Assembly (NCBI GenBank): GCA_030539615.1
Contig: JAUNXU010000002.1
Coordinates: 1 to 54,044 of the forward strand
Origin: Methanobacteriaceae archaeon
GTDB taxonomy: Archaea > Methanobacteriota > Methanobacteria > Methanobacteriales > Methanobacteriaceae
Direction: 5' to 3'
DNA: 54,044 nucleotides
Part shown: one piece after another, positions 1-9,431 of the stretch
Layout of the letters: each line of letters opens with the position of its first letter
Position numbering within the stretch: the first letter of the stretch is position 1
The notes under the pieces: model-generated
Seen by the model: only the letters and a program-made list of their open reading frames with translations
What the model was told of the DNA's origin: nothing
The model's database searches: none
Translations under genes and position numbers: made by a program

Positions 1-38
1 AAAAATAATATAAAAAAAATAAAATAAAGAGAAATATA

Positions 39-1829
39 ATGGAAAATAGAAAAAGTAAAAAACGAGAATGGAAATTAAATCAAATAACACAAACAAATCA
101 ATGCACTAATTGTGGAATATGCACATTAGTATGTCCAAATAATAAAATAATACAAGAAGATAAATCCTCATTAATAAAGCCCTGTTTAAGAAAAGGAAAT
201 GGTAATTGTTATGATGTATGTCCAAGAATATCAATAAATAGTTATCAAATAAAAATAAGAGAACAATTAAATTCAAAACAATATATAACAAATAATACAA
301 AAAAAGAATCCCTAAAAACAATAATAAAAACATTATTAAACACAGATAAAATAGATGCAATAATAAAAATAGAAAATGATCATTGGAATCAAATAAAAGT
401 TATAACAAAAGAAGAAAATCAATATAAAATAGAAAAATTAAATACAATAAATCAAATTAAAAAATTAGATCTTAATACAATAGCAGTAATTGCACTTTCC
501 TGTCAAATAAATGCTTTAAGAAATATACAATATTTCTCAAATTTAAAAGGACATAAATTAAAAGAAAATGAAAAAGAAAAAATACCTGAAATAAAATATT
601 TAATAGGTCAATATTGTATGGGGATCTATAATAAAAAAGATTTAAAACAGTTACTTAAAAAAGAAGATATTGATAAAGATACAATAGAAAATATACATAC
701 AACAAAAACAGAATTAATTATAAAAACAAAAGATACAACATGCAAATTACCCTTACCTGAAATAGGAATAAATCCTGGATGTAACTTATGTGATGATTAT
801 GAATCAAAACAAGCAGACATGTCTATAGGTACAATTAATAATAAAACAAGCATAATATTAAGAACAGCAAAAGTACAAAAATTTAAAGAGATATTACAAT
901 TAAAAGAAGATAATGAAAACTTAATAAAACAAGAAAAGCAAGATAAAAAATATAAATTTGAAAAAACAATATCTGAAAGACAAGAAACTAATGAACAAAT
1001 ATCTCCTTATTGGATAGCAAGTACTCCTGGAGTAGTAAAACAAGCAGATGAAAATTATTTTATAAGAATCAGATCAAAACAAGCTGGATGGTATACTCCT
1101 AATGAAATAAAAAATATATCAGAAATAGCAATGAAAAATAATTCACGAATAAAAATAACAACAAGAGGATTATTTGAATTACATGATATTAATCCATTAA
1201 AAATAATGGATGTTATTCATGAATTAGATGAAAAAGATTTAAAAACGGGATCAGAAGGTCCATTAGTTCGAGGAACAATAGCTTGTCCTGGACAAAATAA
1301 TTGTAAAAAAGCATTAATAAATACTGAAAATTTAAGACAAGAAATATCTAATAAGTTTGAAGAACAACCAACACCATATAAATTTAAAATAGCAATAAGT
1401 GGTTGTCCAAATAAATGTGTAAGGCCACAGATACATGATTTTGGAATAGTTGGTGTAACATATCCTGAAATTGATCCAAAGAAATGTTGTAAATGTGGTC
1501 GATGTCAAGATGTGTGTAAAATTGAAGCAATAAATGATAAAATTGAAATAAATGAATCTTGTATTGGTTGTGGAATGTGTATAAAAGCATGTCCTCATAA
1601 TGCAATAAAAATACGAAATTCAGGTTATGAACTTTTTATTGGTGGAAAATCTGGACGAGAACTTGTGGAAGGAATAAAGATATATGTTGATTCTCAAGAA
1701 GAAATTGTGCCTTTAATTGAAAAAACAATTAATTTGTATATTGATTTGGCTAAAAAACCCCAAAAAGAAAGATTAGCTACAACTATAAAAAATTATGGTA
1801 GAAAAAATTTTATTAATAGATTATGTTAA
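39..1829 (+). CDS. fsr: F420-dependent sulfite reductase (Fsr)
   Basis: This 596-residue protein fuses an F420H2 oxidase half to a siroheme sulfite reductase half, as in Fsr, which reduces sulfite to sulfide in the cytoplasm with F420H2. The N-terminal part (about 20-290) shows a ferredoxin motif CTNCGICTLVCP and the FrhB/FqoF-type motif GCNLCDDY followed by ADMSIG. The C-terminal part carries the siroheme-[4Fe-4S] ligands: C416/C422 (CPGQNNC) and C456/C460 (CPNKC). An inserted pair of [4Fe-4S] motifs follows (CCKCGRCQDVC and CIGCGMCIKACP). The length is close to the roughly 620 residues of known Fsr. One oddity is the sequence TTRGLFELH where many sulfite/nitrite reductases have TTRQ. The next gene overlaps its end by 7 nt, suggesting coupled translation. 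A likely role is sulfite detoxification or sulfur assimilation. The domain call is firm; sulfite as substrate is inferred from the family. Confidence 0.88.
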   Translation: MENRKSKKREWKLNQITQTNQCTNCGICTLVCPNNKIIQEDKSSLIKPCLRKGNGNCYDVCPRISINSYQIKIREQLNSKQYITNNTKKESLKTIIKTLLNTDKIDAIIKIENDHWNQIKVITKEENQYKIEKLNTINQIKKLDLNTIAVIALSCQINALRNIQYFSNLKGHKLKENEKEKIPEIKYLIGQYCMGIYNKKDLKQLLKKEDIDKDTIENIHTTKTELIIKTKDTTCKLPLPEIGINPGCNLCDDYESKQADMSIGTINNKTSIILRTAKVQKFKEILQLKEDNENLIKQEKQDKKYKFEKTISERQETNEQISPYWIASTPGVVKQADENYFIRIRSKQAGWYTPNEIKNISEIAMKNNSRIKITTRGLFELHDINPLKIMDVIHELDEKDLKTGSEGPLVRGTIACPGQNNCKKALINTENLRQEISNKFEEQPTPYKFKIAISGCPNKCVRPQIHDFGIVGVTYPEIDPKKCCKCGRCQDVCKIEAINDKIEINESCIGCGMCIKACPHNAIKIRNSGYELFIGGKSGRELVEGIKIYVDSQEEIVPLIEKTINLYIDLAKKPQKERLATTIKNYGRKNFINRLC

Positions 1830-2149
1830 ATGAAATAACTAAAAAGTTTACAAAGGAATTATTGAAGTATTATAATTTAAATTCTCATAAAAGTCATGAA
1901 ATACAAAATATTATCGAGTCTAGTAATCAATTACAAGAAGATGTGGATATGTATTTAAATCAAAAAGAGATTATTATGTTATCTTATAAACAATCGGATA
2001 CTATGAATTTAATCTTAGCTGATGCTAAGAAACAATATGATTTATTAAAAAGTAGTATTTATAATTTAGGTGAAGATTTTGATAATGATTTGAAAAGTGA
2101 GTATTTATCTATGATAGATAAGCAATTCAATTTAGTATTTAATTATTAA
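1823..2149 (+). CDS. Unrecognised 108-residue protein, coupled to fsr
   Basis: This is a 108-residue, mostly helical, charged protein without signal peptide, membrane segment, cysteine pairs or a motif I recognise. Its ATG overlaps the last codons of the sulfite reductase gene by 7 nt in another frame, so it is probably translated by coupling from the same mRNA. An oligo-T stretch just past the stop (2153-2168) could end the transcript. Its composition (Asn, Lys, Ile, Leu, Ser) matches neighbouring genes, so it looks like a real gene. I cannot assign a function; a role in sulfur metabolism is only suggested by position. Confidence 0.6.
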   Translation: MLNEITKKFTKELLKYYNLNSHKSHEIQNIIESSNQLQEDVDMYLNQKEIIMLSYKQSDTMNLILADAKKQYDLLKSSIYNLGEDFDNDLKSEYLSMIDKQFNLVFNY

Positions 2150-2677
2150 ATTATATTTTTTTTATTTTTATGTTGTTAAAATGTGGTATAAATTACTTGT
2201 TTAAGGTAGATGTTTTAAACTATTTTTTATTTTTTTGAGTAGTTATTTCTTTTTTAATTATTTTTGAACATTTAATTATGGTTTTCTTAAAAAAATAATA
2301 AAAAATTAAATTAAAATTTCTTGAATTTTAATTAAGTAATTTTTATTAATTGTAGTATTTTGGTGATTTTTTTATATAAAAATTATAAATGTTTATAATA
2401 ATAATTATTTTTTATTAACTTTTTCTAATTCATATCTTTAATTTAAAGTAAACTGTGTTAAATCTAATTTTACAACTTTTAATAAAATAAATGAATACCT
2501 ATAAAAAATTAATAAATTTTAAAGTAAATTAAAAATAATAATATTAATATATTAAAACACATAAATAGTAATGGTTAAAAATGGATTCTGTTTTTAACTA
2601 TGAAACATGAAATTAAAGAATGTTTTATTACACTGTTTTTTGCTCAAAATGTCTGATTTAAAAAATAGGAAGAGGTA
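2150..2677. other. Intergenic region upstream of the adhesin gene
   Basis: No coding sequence is visible in this very AT-rich 528-bp stretch. It starts with the T-rich end of the preceding transcript. A TATA-like element (TTTATATAAA, 2371-2380) is one possible promoter for the adhesin gene, which would give a long leader. AT-rich elements closer to the gene (around 2540-2555) are alternatives. A stem-loop at 2572-2600 is listed separately. Confidence 0.5.
2572..2600 (+). promoter_or_regulatory. Stem-loop in the adhesin leader
   Basis: The arms GTTAAAAA (2574-2581) and TTTTTAAC (2591-2598) are perfectly complementary around a 9-nt loop. They extend by one G-T and one T-A pair to 2572/2600. 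The stem lies about 80 nt before the adhesin start. It is not followed by a T-run, so it does not look like a terminator; a leader structure or protein-binding site is possible. In DNA this AT-rich, short A/T stems also arise by chance. Confidence 0.35.
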
Positions 2678-2683
2678 ATGACA

Positions 2684-5600
2684 ATGATTAACATTAAAAA
2701 ATTGTTTATCTTTGTATTATTGTCTCTTCTGTTGATTGCGGGACTATCAGCAATTGATGCTGCTAATAGCGATAATCATTCAATATATGACTCAACAATA
2801 AACAAAATAAACACAGAACAAAATACGCAAATAGGCCTTCAAGATAACATAGACAAAAAAATAACTGGAAACATGAATGAGCAAGTTAAAACAGTAAGTG
2901 CTGAGATAAGTGAAAATACAAAGAAAGTAAGTGCAAAACAAACTGGAAATACACAATTATCTAATCATGAAACACAAAACCTTGAATCAACTAAAAACTG
3001 TGATGAAATAGATGATAATTCATTCGAAATTTCTGAAAATAAACAGGTTATATCTTTAAAAAATGGAAATAATTTAATTAATTTTTTAGAAGATAATAAT
3101 CATGTTAATGTCGCAGAAACAGCTTATGGAATGTCATTAAAAAATGAAAGTATGGACGAAGCAGATTTTGTTCTATCTGAAAAAGTTCAAAAAATTTCAT
3201 TAAAAAATGAAATCATTTATGAGGAAACAAAATTTAATTTATCTACTTCTGAAGATAAAAAATCTTCAGAAAAGGAATCTGTTAATTCTGATTCAGAAGA
3301 AATAAATAATGTTTCACTCAAAAATGAAAGCATGGCTGTTAATATGTCATTAGATAATACTAATGATATTATAATAAAAGAAAGTACAGGTATTAATAAT
3401 GTGAATGTTTCTGAACTTTCAGAAAATAAACAAAGTGCATCATTAAAAACTGTAACACTAAATAATGTAACAGTTAATGATACTGTTTCATTAAAAAGCG
3501 TAACAAATATATACGAAAATAACACAATCTATGTAAGCCCATTGGGTAATGGAAGTGGTAACAGTACTGATAATCCAACTACATTGAATAAAGCTATAAC
3601 TAATATAGCTAAAAATGGTAATTGGACTATTAATGTTGCTGGTGGGGTATATAACTTCACACGTTCTTTAACAATTGGAACAAACAATAATGCTGTTAAT
3701 ATAACTATTAATGGAGATGTTAATGAACAAGTAATATTTGATGGATTAAATAAATCTAAAATGTTTTATTTATCAAATAAAGGTACTACATTAACTGTAA
3801 ATAATCTAAACTTTATTAATGGTGCTTCTGGCATTACTCCATATGGAGGAGCAATATTTTGTAGAAATGGAAACTTAAACGTAAACAATTGTAATTTCAC
3901 AAATAACAAAATTAATATTCCTAGTGGATCTGGTGGTGCAATAGCATTTTATGATGATAATACAAACACCAATACATTAAACATTACAAATTGTAACTTC
4001 ATAAATAATTATGGAGCACGTTTTGGCGGAGCTTTAAGAATATGGTATGAAAACAGCACAAATAGTGGTCGTGGTGGATACATGGAAAATATAACTGTAT
4101 TCATTGACAATTGTAACTTCATAAATAATTCAGTAAATTCTGAAAGAGACGAAAACGGAAATTCAGGATCACGTGGAGGAGCAATAAATATACATGCTAT
4201 TAAGTCAAACATCACAAACTGTAATTTTACTGAAAATTATGCAAGAGATTGTGGTGGAGCTATAAGAACTGACTCTGTATTATACCTAGAAAACTGTATT
4301 TTTGATAAGAATTCCATTGGAGAAACGGATAAAATACATGGTGATGGAATTGCCATTTATAATAACAACGGAGAAAATGGGATATATGATAGCGATTTAT
4401 ATCTTATAAATTGTACTTTTGAAAACCATGCAACAAATACTGGTAGAGGAACCATATTTAATATGGGAGATGCTAACATTATTGTATATGGAGAATGTAA
4501 ATTCATAAATAACTCTGCTGTAAATGGGGGTATATTTTATAACGATGGTGGAAACATTAAAATAGATCATGGAGTAAACTATTTCGAAAATAATTTTGCA
4601 ACCAATAATGGTGGAGTAATATACAACAATGGCGGAATAATGAATATAAGTGAAGTTATTGTTAAAAATAATTTTGCAACCAATAATGGTGGTTTTATTT
4701 ATAATAATGGAGGAAGTATTTACATAAATAATAACTCCAATATTAAAAACAATAAAGCAACTAATGGTGCAGTTTTATATAACAATGCTAAATCAAAATC
4801 TATTATGAAAATAGAAGATTCATTATTTGAAAATAACTCTGCAAGTGAAAATGGAGGAGTAATGGAAATAATTGGAGTTAGTGAATTAAGTTTTAATGCT
4901 CTAGAAATAGAAAATGCTAAATTCATTAATAACAATGCAAATAAGGGTGGTGTAATATACACCCAAGCAAGTATTAACATTATTTCATCAGAATTTGAAA
5001 ATAACATCGCATCTGAAGGTGGAGTAATATACAATTTATTACCTTTAAAAACTCAAGATGGTGATGTTAAAGTAGTGGCTACTGATTCAATTTTTAAATA
5101 TAACAAAGCTACTAATGGAAACGGTGGAGTAATCTATAATAATGGAATTATAAATATTGATAATAACCAATTTATAGATAATTTTGCAACCAATAATGGT
5201 GGAGTAATATACAACAATGGCGGAATAATGAATATAAGTGAAGTTATTGTTAAAAATAATTTTGCAACCAATAATGGTGGTTTTATTTATAATAATGGAG
5301 GAAGTATTTACATAAATAATAACTCCAATATTAAAAACAATAAAGCAACTAATGGTGCAGTTTTATATAACAATGCTAAATCAAAATCTATTATGAAAAT
5401 AGAAGATTCATTATTTGAAAATAACTCTGCAAGTGAAAATGGAGGAGTAATGGAAATAATTGGAGTTAGTGAATTAAGTTTTAATGCTCTAGAAATAGAA
5501 AATGCTAAATTCATTAATAACAATGCAAATAAGGGTGGTGTAATATACACCCAAGCAAGTATTAACATTATTTCATCAGAATTTGAAAATAACATCGCAT

Positions 5601-8600
5601 CTGAAGGTGGAGTAATATACAATTTATTACCTTTAAAAACTCAAGATGGTGATGTTAAAGTAGTGGCTACTGATTCAATTTTTAAATATAACAAAGCTAC
5701 TAATGGAAACGGTGGAGTAATCTATAATAATGGAATTATAAATATTGATAATAACCAATTTATAGATAATTTTGCAAGTGAAAATGGAGGAGCAATATTC
5801 AATTATGGTAATGAAGCAACAAAAACTGACTTCGTATTTGTGAATAATAATGCATTTATAAACAATATTGCAACTAATGGTGGAGCATTATATTTAAAAA
5901 ATAGTACTAAAGTAAGTATGAATAATACTTTATTTAAAAATAATAATGCAACAAATAAAGGTGGAGCAATATACACTGAAGGTACAAAATACCTTACAAT
6001 AACAAACAGTAGTTTACAAAATAATAAAGCAAAAGTTGGAGGAGCAATAAACTCTGAAAACACATTAGTAAACATAACTTACTCTATCATATATAATAAC
6101 ACAGCAGACGGAACTTGTACAGGAATAACTGCTGATAGTTCAAGTACAGCATATTATAATTGGTGGGGAACAAATAGTTTATCTGATGATAAAATAGAAG
6201 GAATAAGTGCAAAATATCCTGTAATATTAGAAATAAATGGAAAATTAAATATAGATCAAGAAGAAACAAATTTCTTAGTGTCATTAAACAAATATTTAGA
6301 TGATGATGGTCAATTAAAATCATTACCTGAAAATGGTAATTTCCCATCAGAACTAGTATATTTAACAACTGACATGAATGGATTATTTGTCTCAACAAAT
6401 ACTAATATTGATCTTTTAACAACTGTAAATGGACAATATAATGGAAAAATCACATCTAAATGCATAGTTTATGCAACATTAAATAATCAAACTGTAAGTC
6501 TACAAGCACCTGAAGGAATAATCATAAATGTACAAGATATTACAACAAATTATAATCAAGAAATTATTATACCTGTTGAAATAACTTGTGATTATGGAAT
6601 AGTAAATGAAGGTAATATAGTTATTACAATTAACGGTAAAGGTTATAAAGCTAATGTAATTAATGGCATAGCAAATATAACCTATACTGGATTTGATAAT
6701 GTAAATACATATAATATGGATGTTGAATACATTAATTCATCTAACAATTATAATTATAAATCAAGCAATGCTACTTTAACTATTACTCCAAACAATGTTG
6801 AAGTTTTAGTTAATGATATTGTATTAGATTATAATAAAATTGAAGATATTCTTGTAACTGTAAAAGGTAATGATAGTACTTTATTAAATGGTACTGTTAC
6901 TATTACAATTAATGGTAAAGATTATTCTGCTAATGTAATTAATGGAAAAGCAATAGTATCATATGATGGATTTGATGATGTAAATGTATATCTTATGGAT
7001 GTTGAATTTGTAAGTGATTCTAAAAATTATAATAGTGGAATAACCACAGCAACATTAACTATTAATAAAATTAATACAGTAGTTTCAGTTTCTGATGTTA
7101 CTGTACTTTATGGTGAATCTGTAAAGATTCCTGTAAATGTTAATAATGCTTTAAATGGTACTGTTACTATTACAATTAATGGTAAAGATTATTCTGCTAG
7201 TGTAACTAATGGAAAAGCAATAGTATCATATGATGGTAATGATAATGTAAATAATTATGATTTAAAAGTCAAATTTACAAGTGCTTCTGAAAATTATGAA
7301 AATAAATTAATAGTAAAAACTATTACAATATTACCATTAGATACAACAGTATCAGTATCTGATGTAAATGTAAAATATCTAAATAATGTAGACATAACCG
7401 TTAATGTTATAGCTAATAATATTCCTTTAAATCAAGGAACTGTTACTATTACAATTAATGGGATTGAATATACAACTAAAGTAACTAATGGTAAAGCAGT
7501 AATAAATTACTATGCTAAGGATGATGTTGGATCATACAAAATATATGTTAACTATATTAGTGCTTCAGATAATTATAAATCTGGAACAACTAATGCAGAT
7601 TTAACAATAAGCAAATTAGATACTATAATTGAAGTAGATAATCCAGTAATTACAGAAAAAACAACAGAATTAAATGTTTCTGTTAAAGATGAACACGGAA
7701 ATCCAATAAATGATAGTGAAATAACTATTGTAATTAATGAAAATGAAAAAAAAGTTGCTGTTAAAGATGGAGTTGCTATTATACAAACTGATGATTTGAA
7801 TGTAACTGATGATTCAGACATAATTATAATAAGTGAAGAAACAACCAATAATAAAAAAGGTGAAATCACTGAAAAAATAATAGTTATTGGTGATGTTAAC
7901 ATAACAGTAAATGATGTTAAAGCCATAATAGGTGATAACGTAACATTTAATGCAAATGTAACATATAATTCTGGAAGTAATATTTTAGAAGGAACTGTTG
8001 TATTTAAATTAAATGAAAATACAATAGGTAAAGCACTAATTAATAATGGAAAAGCAACATTAACATTTAATATACCAGATGATTGGACAGCTAAAGATTA
8101 TATTATAACAGCAGTTTATGTAAATAATTCTAGAAGATCAGTAGCTAAAGGAATATTAACTCTTGGTAAAATAACAACAAATATTGAAACATATGATATA
8201 AAAACTGTTAGTGGAACAGAAGTTAAATTCTTAGCAAAAGTCACTGATTCAAATGGAAATCTCATGACTACTGGAAAAGTTATATTTAAAATTAATGGAC
8301 GAGAAATAGGTTCTACTTCAGTTTCAGAAGGTTTAGCTAGTTATACATTCAGTATTCCTGATTGGTCTGCAAAAGATTATACTATAACTGCAGTGTATGG
8401 TGCTAATAATCTTTATGAAAGATCAGAAGCTAATGCTGGATTAATACTAACTAAAACTTTTGCTGTTGTTAATGTATTTAATGTATCAGCATTACCTGGA
8501 ACAAATATAAATCTTACAGCAACTGTTACAACACCTGAAGGAAATTTAATTTCTGAAGGACAAGTTATAATAAAAATTAATAATATAACTGTAGGATTTG

Positions 8601-9043
8601 CTGATGTTATTGATGGAAAAGTAACTTATGAATATGGAGTGCCAGACGACTTTAAAAATGTAAATTATGATATAGTAATGCAATATATAAATAATAGAAA
8701 AATTGCAGATTTAGAGGGATATGAATCTTCAGCAATATTATCAATTGAAAAACAAAATACTAAAGTATTATTAAATAATATGACTGGATTTGCAGGATCA
8801 AGTATAAAATTATCTAGTTTATTTACTAAAGAAATAACTGGAAGTATTTTTGTAGATGGTCATGCAGTGTTTAAAATTGATGGTAGAACAGTAACTAATG
8901 TACTTGATGTTAAGAATGGAATCGTAGATTATGAGTACACCATACCTGAAAACTTTGTTGGAACTCACAGTTTAAGTGTAGTTTACAGTGGTAATGGTCA
9001 TTTATACTCTGCAAATGAAGTAGCAACATTAACAGTATATTAA
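2684..9043 (+). CDS. Large secreted adhesin-like protein: beta-helix plus Ig-like repeats
   Basis: This surface protein of about 2119 residues belongs to the adhesin-like proteins of gut Methanobacteriales. I prefer the ATG at 2684, because the Shine-Dalgarno GAGGT (2672-2676) touches the ATG at 2678 but sits 7 nt from the second. A signal peptide follows (hydrophobic core LFIFVLLSLLLIAGL, cleavage near AIDA). Residues about 30-280 are a low-complexity Ser/Asn/Glu linker with a recurring SLKN-like motif. From about 282 to 1170 comes a right-handed beta-helix of PMP-like repeats (GGAIYN/NNxF) ending in YNWWGTN. It includes two identical 196-residue units (DNA 4590-5765). From about 1280 to the end are some nine Ig-like repeats of roughly 90 residues. 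There is no C-terminal membrane anchor or sorting motif, so wall attachment must be indirect. A strong terminator follows. The binding partner is unknown. Confidence 0.88.
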   Translation: MINIKKLFIFVLLSLLLIAGLSAIDAANSDNHSIYDSTINKINTEQNTQIGLQDNIDKKITGNMNEQVKTVSAEISENTKKVSAKQTGNTQLSNHETQNLESTKNCDEIDDNSFEISENKQVISLKNGNNLINFLEDNNHVNVAETAYGMSLKNESMDEADFVLSEKVQKISLKNEIIYEETKFNLSTSEDKKSSEKESVNSDSEEINNVSLKNESMAVNMSLDNTNDIIIKESTGINNVNVSELSENKQSASLKTVTLNNVTVNDTVSLKSVTNIYENNTIYVSPLGNGSGNSTDNPTTLNKAITNIAKNGNWTINVAGGVYNFTRSLTIGTNNNAVNITINGDVNEQVIFDGLNKSKMFYLSNKGTTLTVNNLNFINGASGITPYGGAIFCRNGNLNVNNCNFTNNKINIPSGSGGAIAFYDDNTNTNTLNITNCNFINNYGARFGGALRIWYENSTNSGRGGYMENITVFIDNCNFINNSVNSERDENGNSGSRGGAINIHAIKSNITNCNFTENYARDCGGAIRTDSVLYLENCIFDKNSIGETDKIHGDGIAIYNNNGENGIYDSDLYLINCTFENHATNTGRGTIFNMGDANIIVYGECKFINNSAVNGGIFYNDGGNIKIDHGVNYFENNFATNNGGVIYNNGGIMNISEVIVKNNFATNNGGFIYNNGGSIYINNNSNIKNNKATNGAVLYNNAKSKSIMKIEDSLFENNSASENGGVMEIIGVSELSFNALEIENAKFINNNANKGGVIYTQASINIISSEFENNIASEGGVIYNLLPLKTQDGDVKVVATDSIFKYNKATNGNGGVIYNNGIINIDNNQFIDNFATNNGGVIYNNGGIMNISEVIVKNNFATNNGGFIYNNGGSIYINNNSNIKNNKATNGAVLYNNAKSKSIMKIEDSLFENNSASENGGVMEIIGVSELSFNALEIENAKFINNNANKGGVIYTQASINIISSEFENNIASEGGVIYNLLPLKTQDGDVKVVATDSIFKYNKATNGNGGVIYNNGIINIDNNQFIDNFASENGGAIFNYGNEATKTDFVFVNNNAFINNIATNGGALYLKNSTKVSMNNTLFKNNNATNKGGAIYTEGTKYLTITNSSLQNNKAKVGGAINSENTLVNITYSIIYNNTADGTCTGITADSSSTAYYNWWGTNSLSDDKIEGISAKYPVILEINGKLNIDQEETNFLVSLNKYLDDDGQLKSLPENGNFPSELVYLTTDMNGLFVSTNTNIDLLTTVNGQYNGKITSKCIVYATLNNQTVSLQAPEGIIINVQDITTNYNQEIIIPVEITCDYGIVNEGNIVITINGKGYKANVINGIANITYTGFDNVNTYNMDVEYINSSNNYNYKSSNATLTITPNNVEVLVNDIVLDYNKIEDILVTVKGNDSTLLNGTVTITINGKDYSANVINGKAIVSYDGFDDVNVYLMDVEFVSDSKNYNSGITTATLTINKINTVVSVSDVTVLYGESVKIPVNVNNALNGTVTITINGKDYSASVTNGKAIVSYDGNDNVNNYDLKVKFTSASENYENKLIVKTITILPLDTTVSVSDVNVKYLNNVDITVNVIANNIPLNQGTVTITINGIEYTTKVTNGKAVINYYAKDDVGSYKIYVNYISASDNYKSGTTNADLTISKLDTIIEVDNPVITEKTTELNVSVKDEHGNPINDSEITIVINENEKKVAVKDGVAIIQTDDLNVTDDSDIIIISEETTNNKKGEITEKIIVIGDVNITVNDVKAIIGDNVTFNANVTYNSGSNILEGTVVFKLNENTIGKALINNGKATLTFNIPDDWTAKDYIITAVYVNNSRRSVAKGILTLGKITTNIETYDIKTVSGTEVKFLAKVTDSNGNLMTTGKVIFKINGREIGSTSVSEGLASYTFSIPDWSAKDYTITAVYGANNLYERSEANAGLILTKTFAVVNVFNVSALPGTNINLTATVTTPEGNLISEGQVIIKINNITVGFADVIDGKVTYEYGVPDDFKNVNYDIVMQYINNRKIADLEGYESSAILSIEKQNTKVLLNNMTGFAGSSIKLSSLFTKEITGSIFVDGHAVFKIDGRTVTNVLDVKNGIVDYEYTIPENFVGTHSLSVVYSGNGHLYSANEVATLTVY
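4590..5777 (+). repeat. Perfect 588-bp tandem duplication inside the adhesin gene
   Basis: Positions 4590-5177 and 5178-5765 are identical base for base as far as I can compare them, and the match runs 12 nt into the next copy (to 5777). The unit is exactly 196 codons, so the frame is kept. It encodes beta-helix repeats with the motif FATNNGG. That motif recurs within the unit and at its edges, offering a seed for unequal recombination. The absence of even synonymous differences points to a very recent duplication or ongoing homogenisation; an assembly artefact is also possible. Confidence 0.95.
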
Positions 9044-9056
9044 ATCAATAACAAAT

Positions 9057-9114
9057 AAAAAAAGGATTTAAAAATAAGATTATTACTTTTTTAATCTTAT
9101 TTTGCCTTTTTTTT
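9057..9114 (+). terminator. Strong terminator after the adhesin gene
   Basis: A perfect 12-bp stem pairs 9071-9082 with 9092-9103 around a 9-nt T-rich loop. Outside it, AAAAAAAGG (9057-9065) pairs with CCTTTTTTT (9105-9113), giving a two-part hairpin that ends in a T-run. It begins 14 nt past the adhesin stop codon and ends before the tRNA gene, so it most likely ends the adhesin mRNA. Confidence 0.75.
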
Positions 9115-9232
9115 AAAAAAAAAGAAAAAAATTTTTTTTATTATATATTTTTTAATCGCAAAATATAATAATAACTTATTATAAATTATAATAATAGTGA
9201 ACTAAAATTCTAATTTTATATTTATAATAAAT

Positions 9233-9304
9233 AGTCCCGTAGGGTAGTGGCAATCCTCCTGGTCTTTGGAACCGGGGACAGCGGTTCGACTCCGCTCGGG
9301 ACTA
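9233..9304 (+). tRNA. tRNA-Gln (anticodon TTG)
   Basis: The 72-nt sequence folds as a cloverleaf. The acceptor stem is AGTCCCG/CGGGACT with discriminator A9304. The anticodon arm is CTGGT-CTTTGGA-ACCGG, giving anticodon TTG for Gln (CAA). The T arm is GCGGTTCGACTCCGC. The 3' CCA is not encoded, so it is added after transcription. Its G/C content stands out sharply from the flanks. In methanogens such a tRNA is normally charged through Glu-tRNA(Gln) and an amidotransferase. Confidence 0.95.
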
Positions 9305-9431
9305 CTATAATTTAATTTAAACATAATATAATGCTCTTTTTATAATAAAATTATTTCTAAAAATTATTCTATTTTTTAATTATTTTACTAAAAAAAAATA
9401 TTTCATTTTATATTAAAAAAATTAATGGTGT

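Noticed and set aside
4720-5622. Two identical reverse-strand reading frames of 104 codons
   Set aside because: They are mirror frames of the duplicated beta-helix unit in the adhesin gene and have no ribosome site or protein-like sequence.
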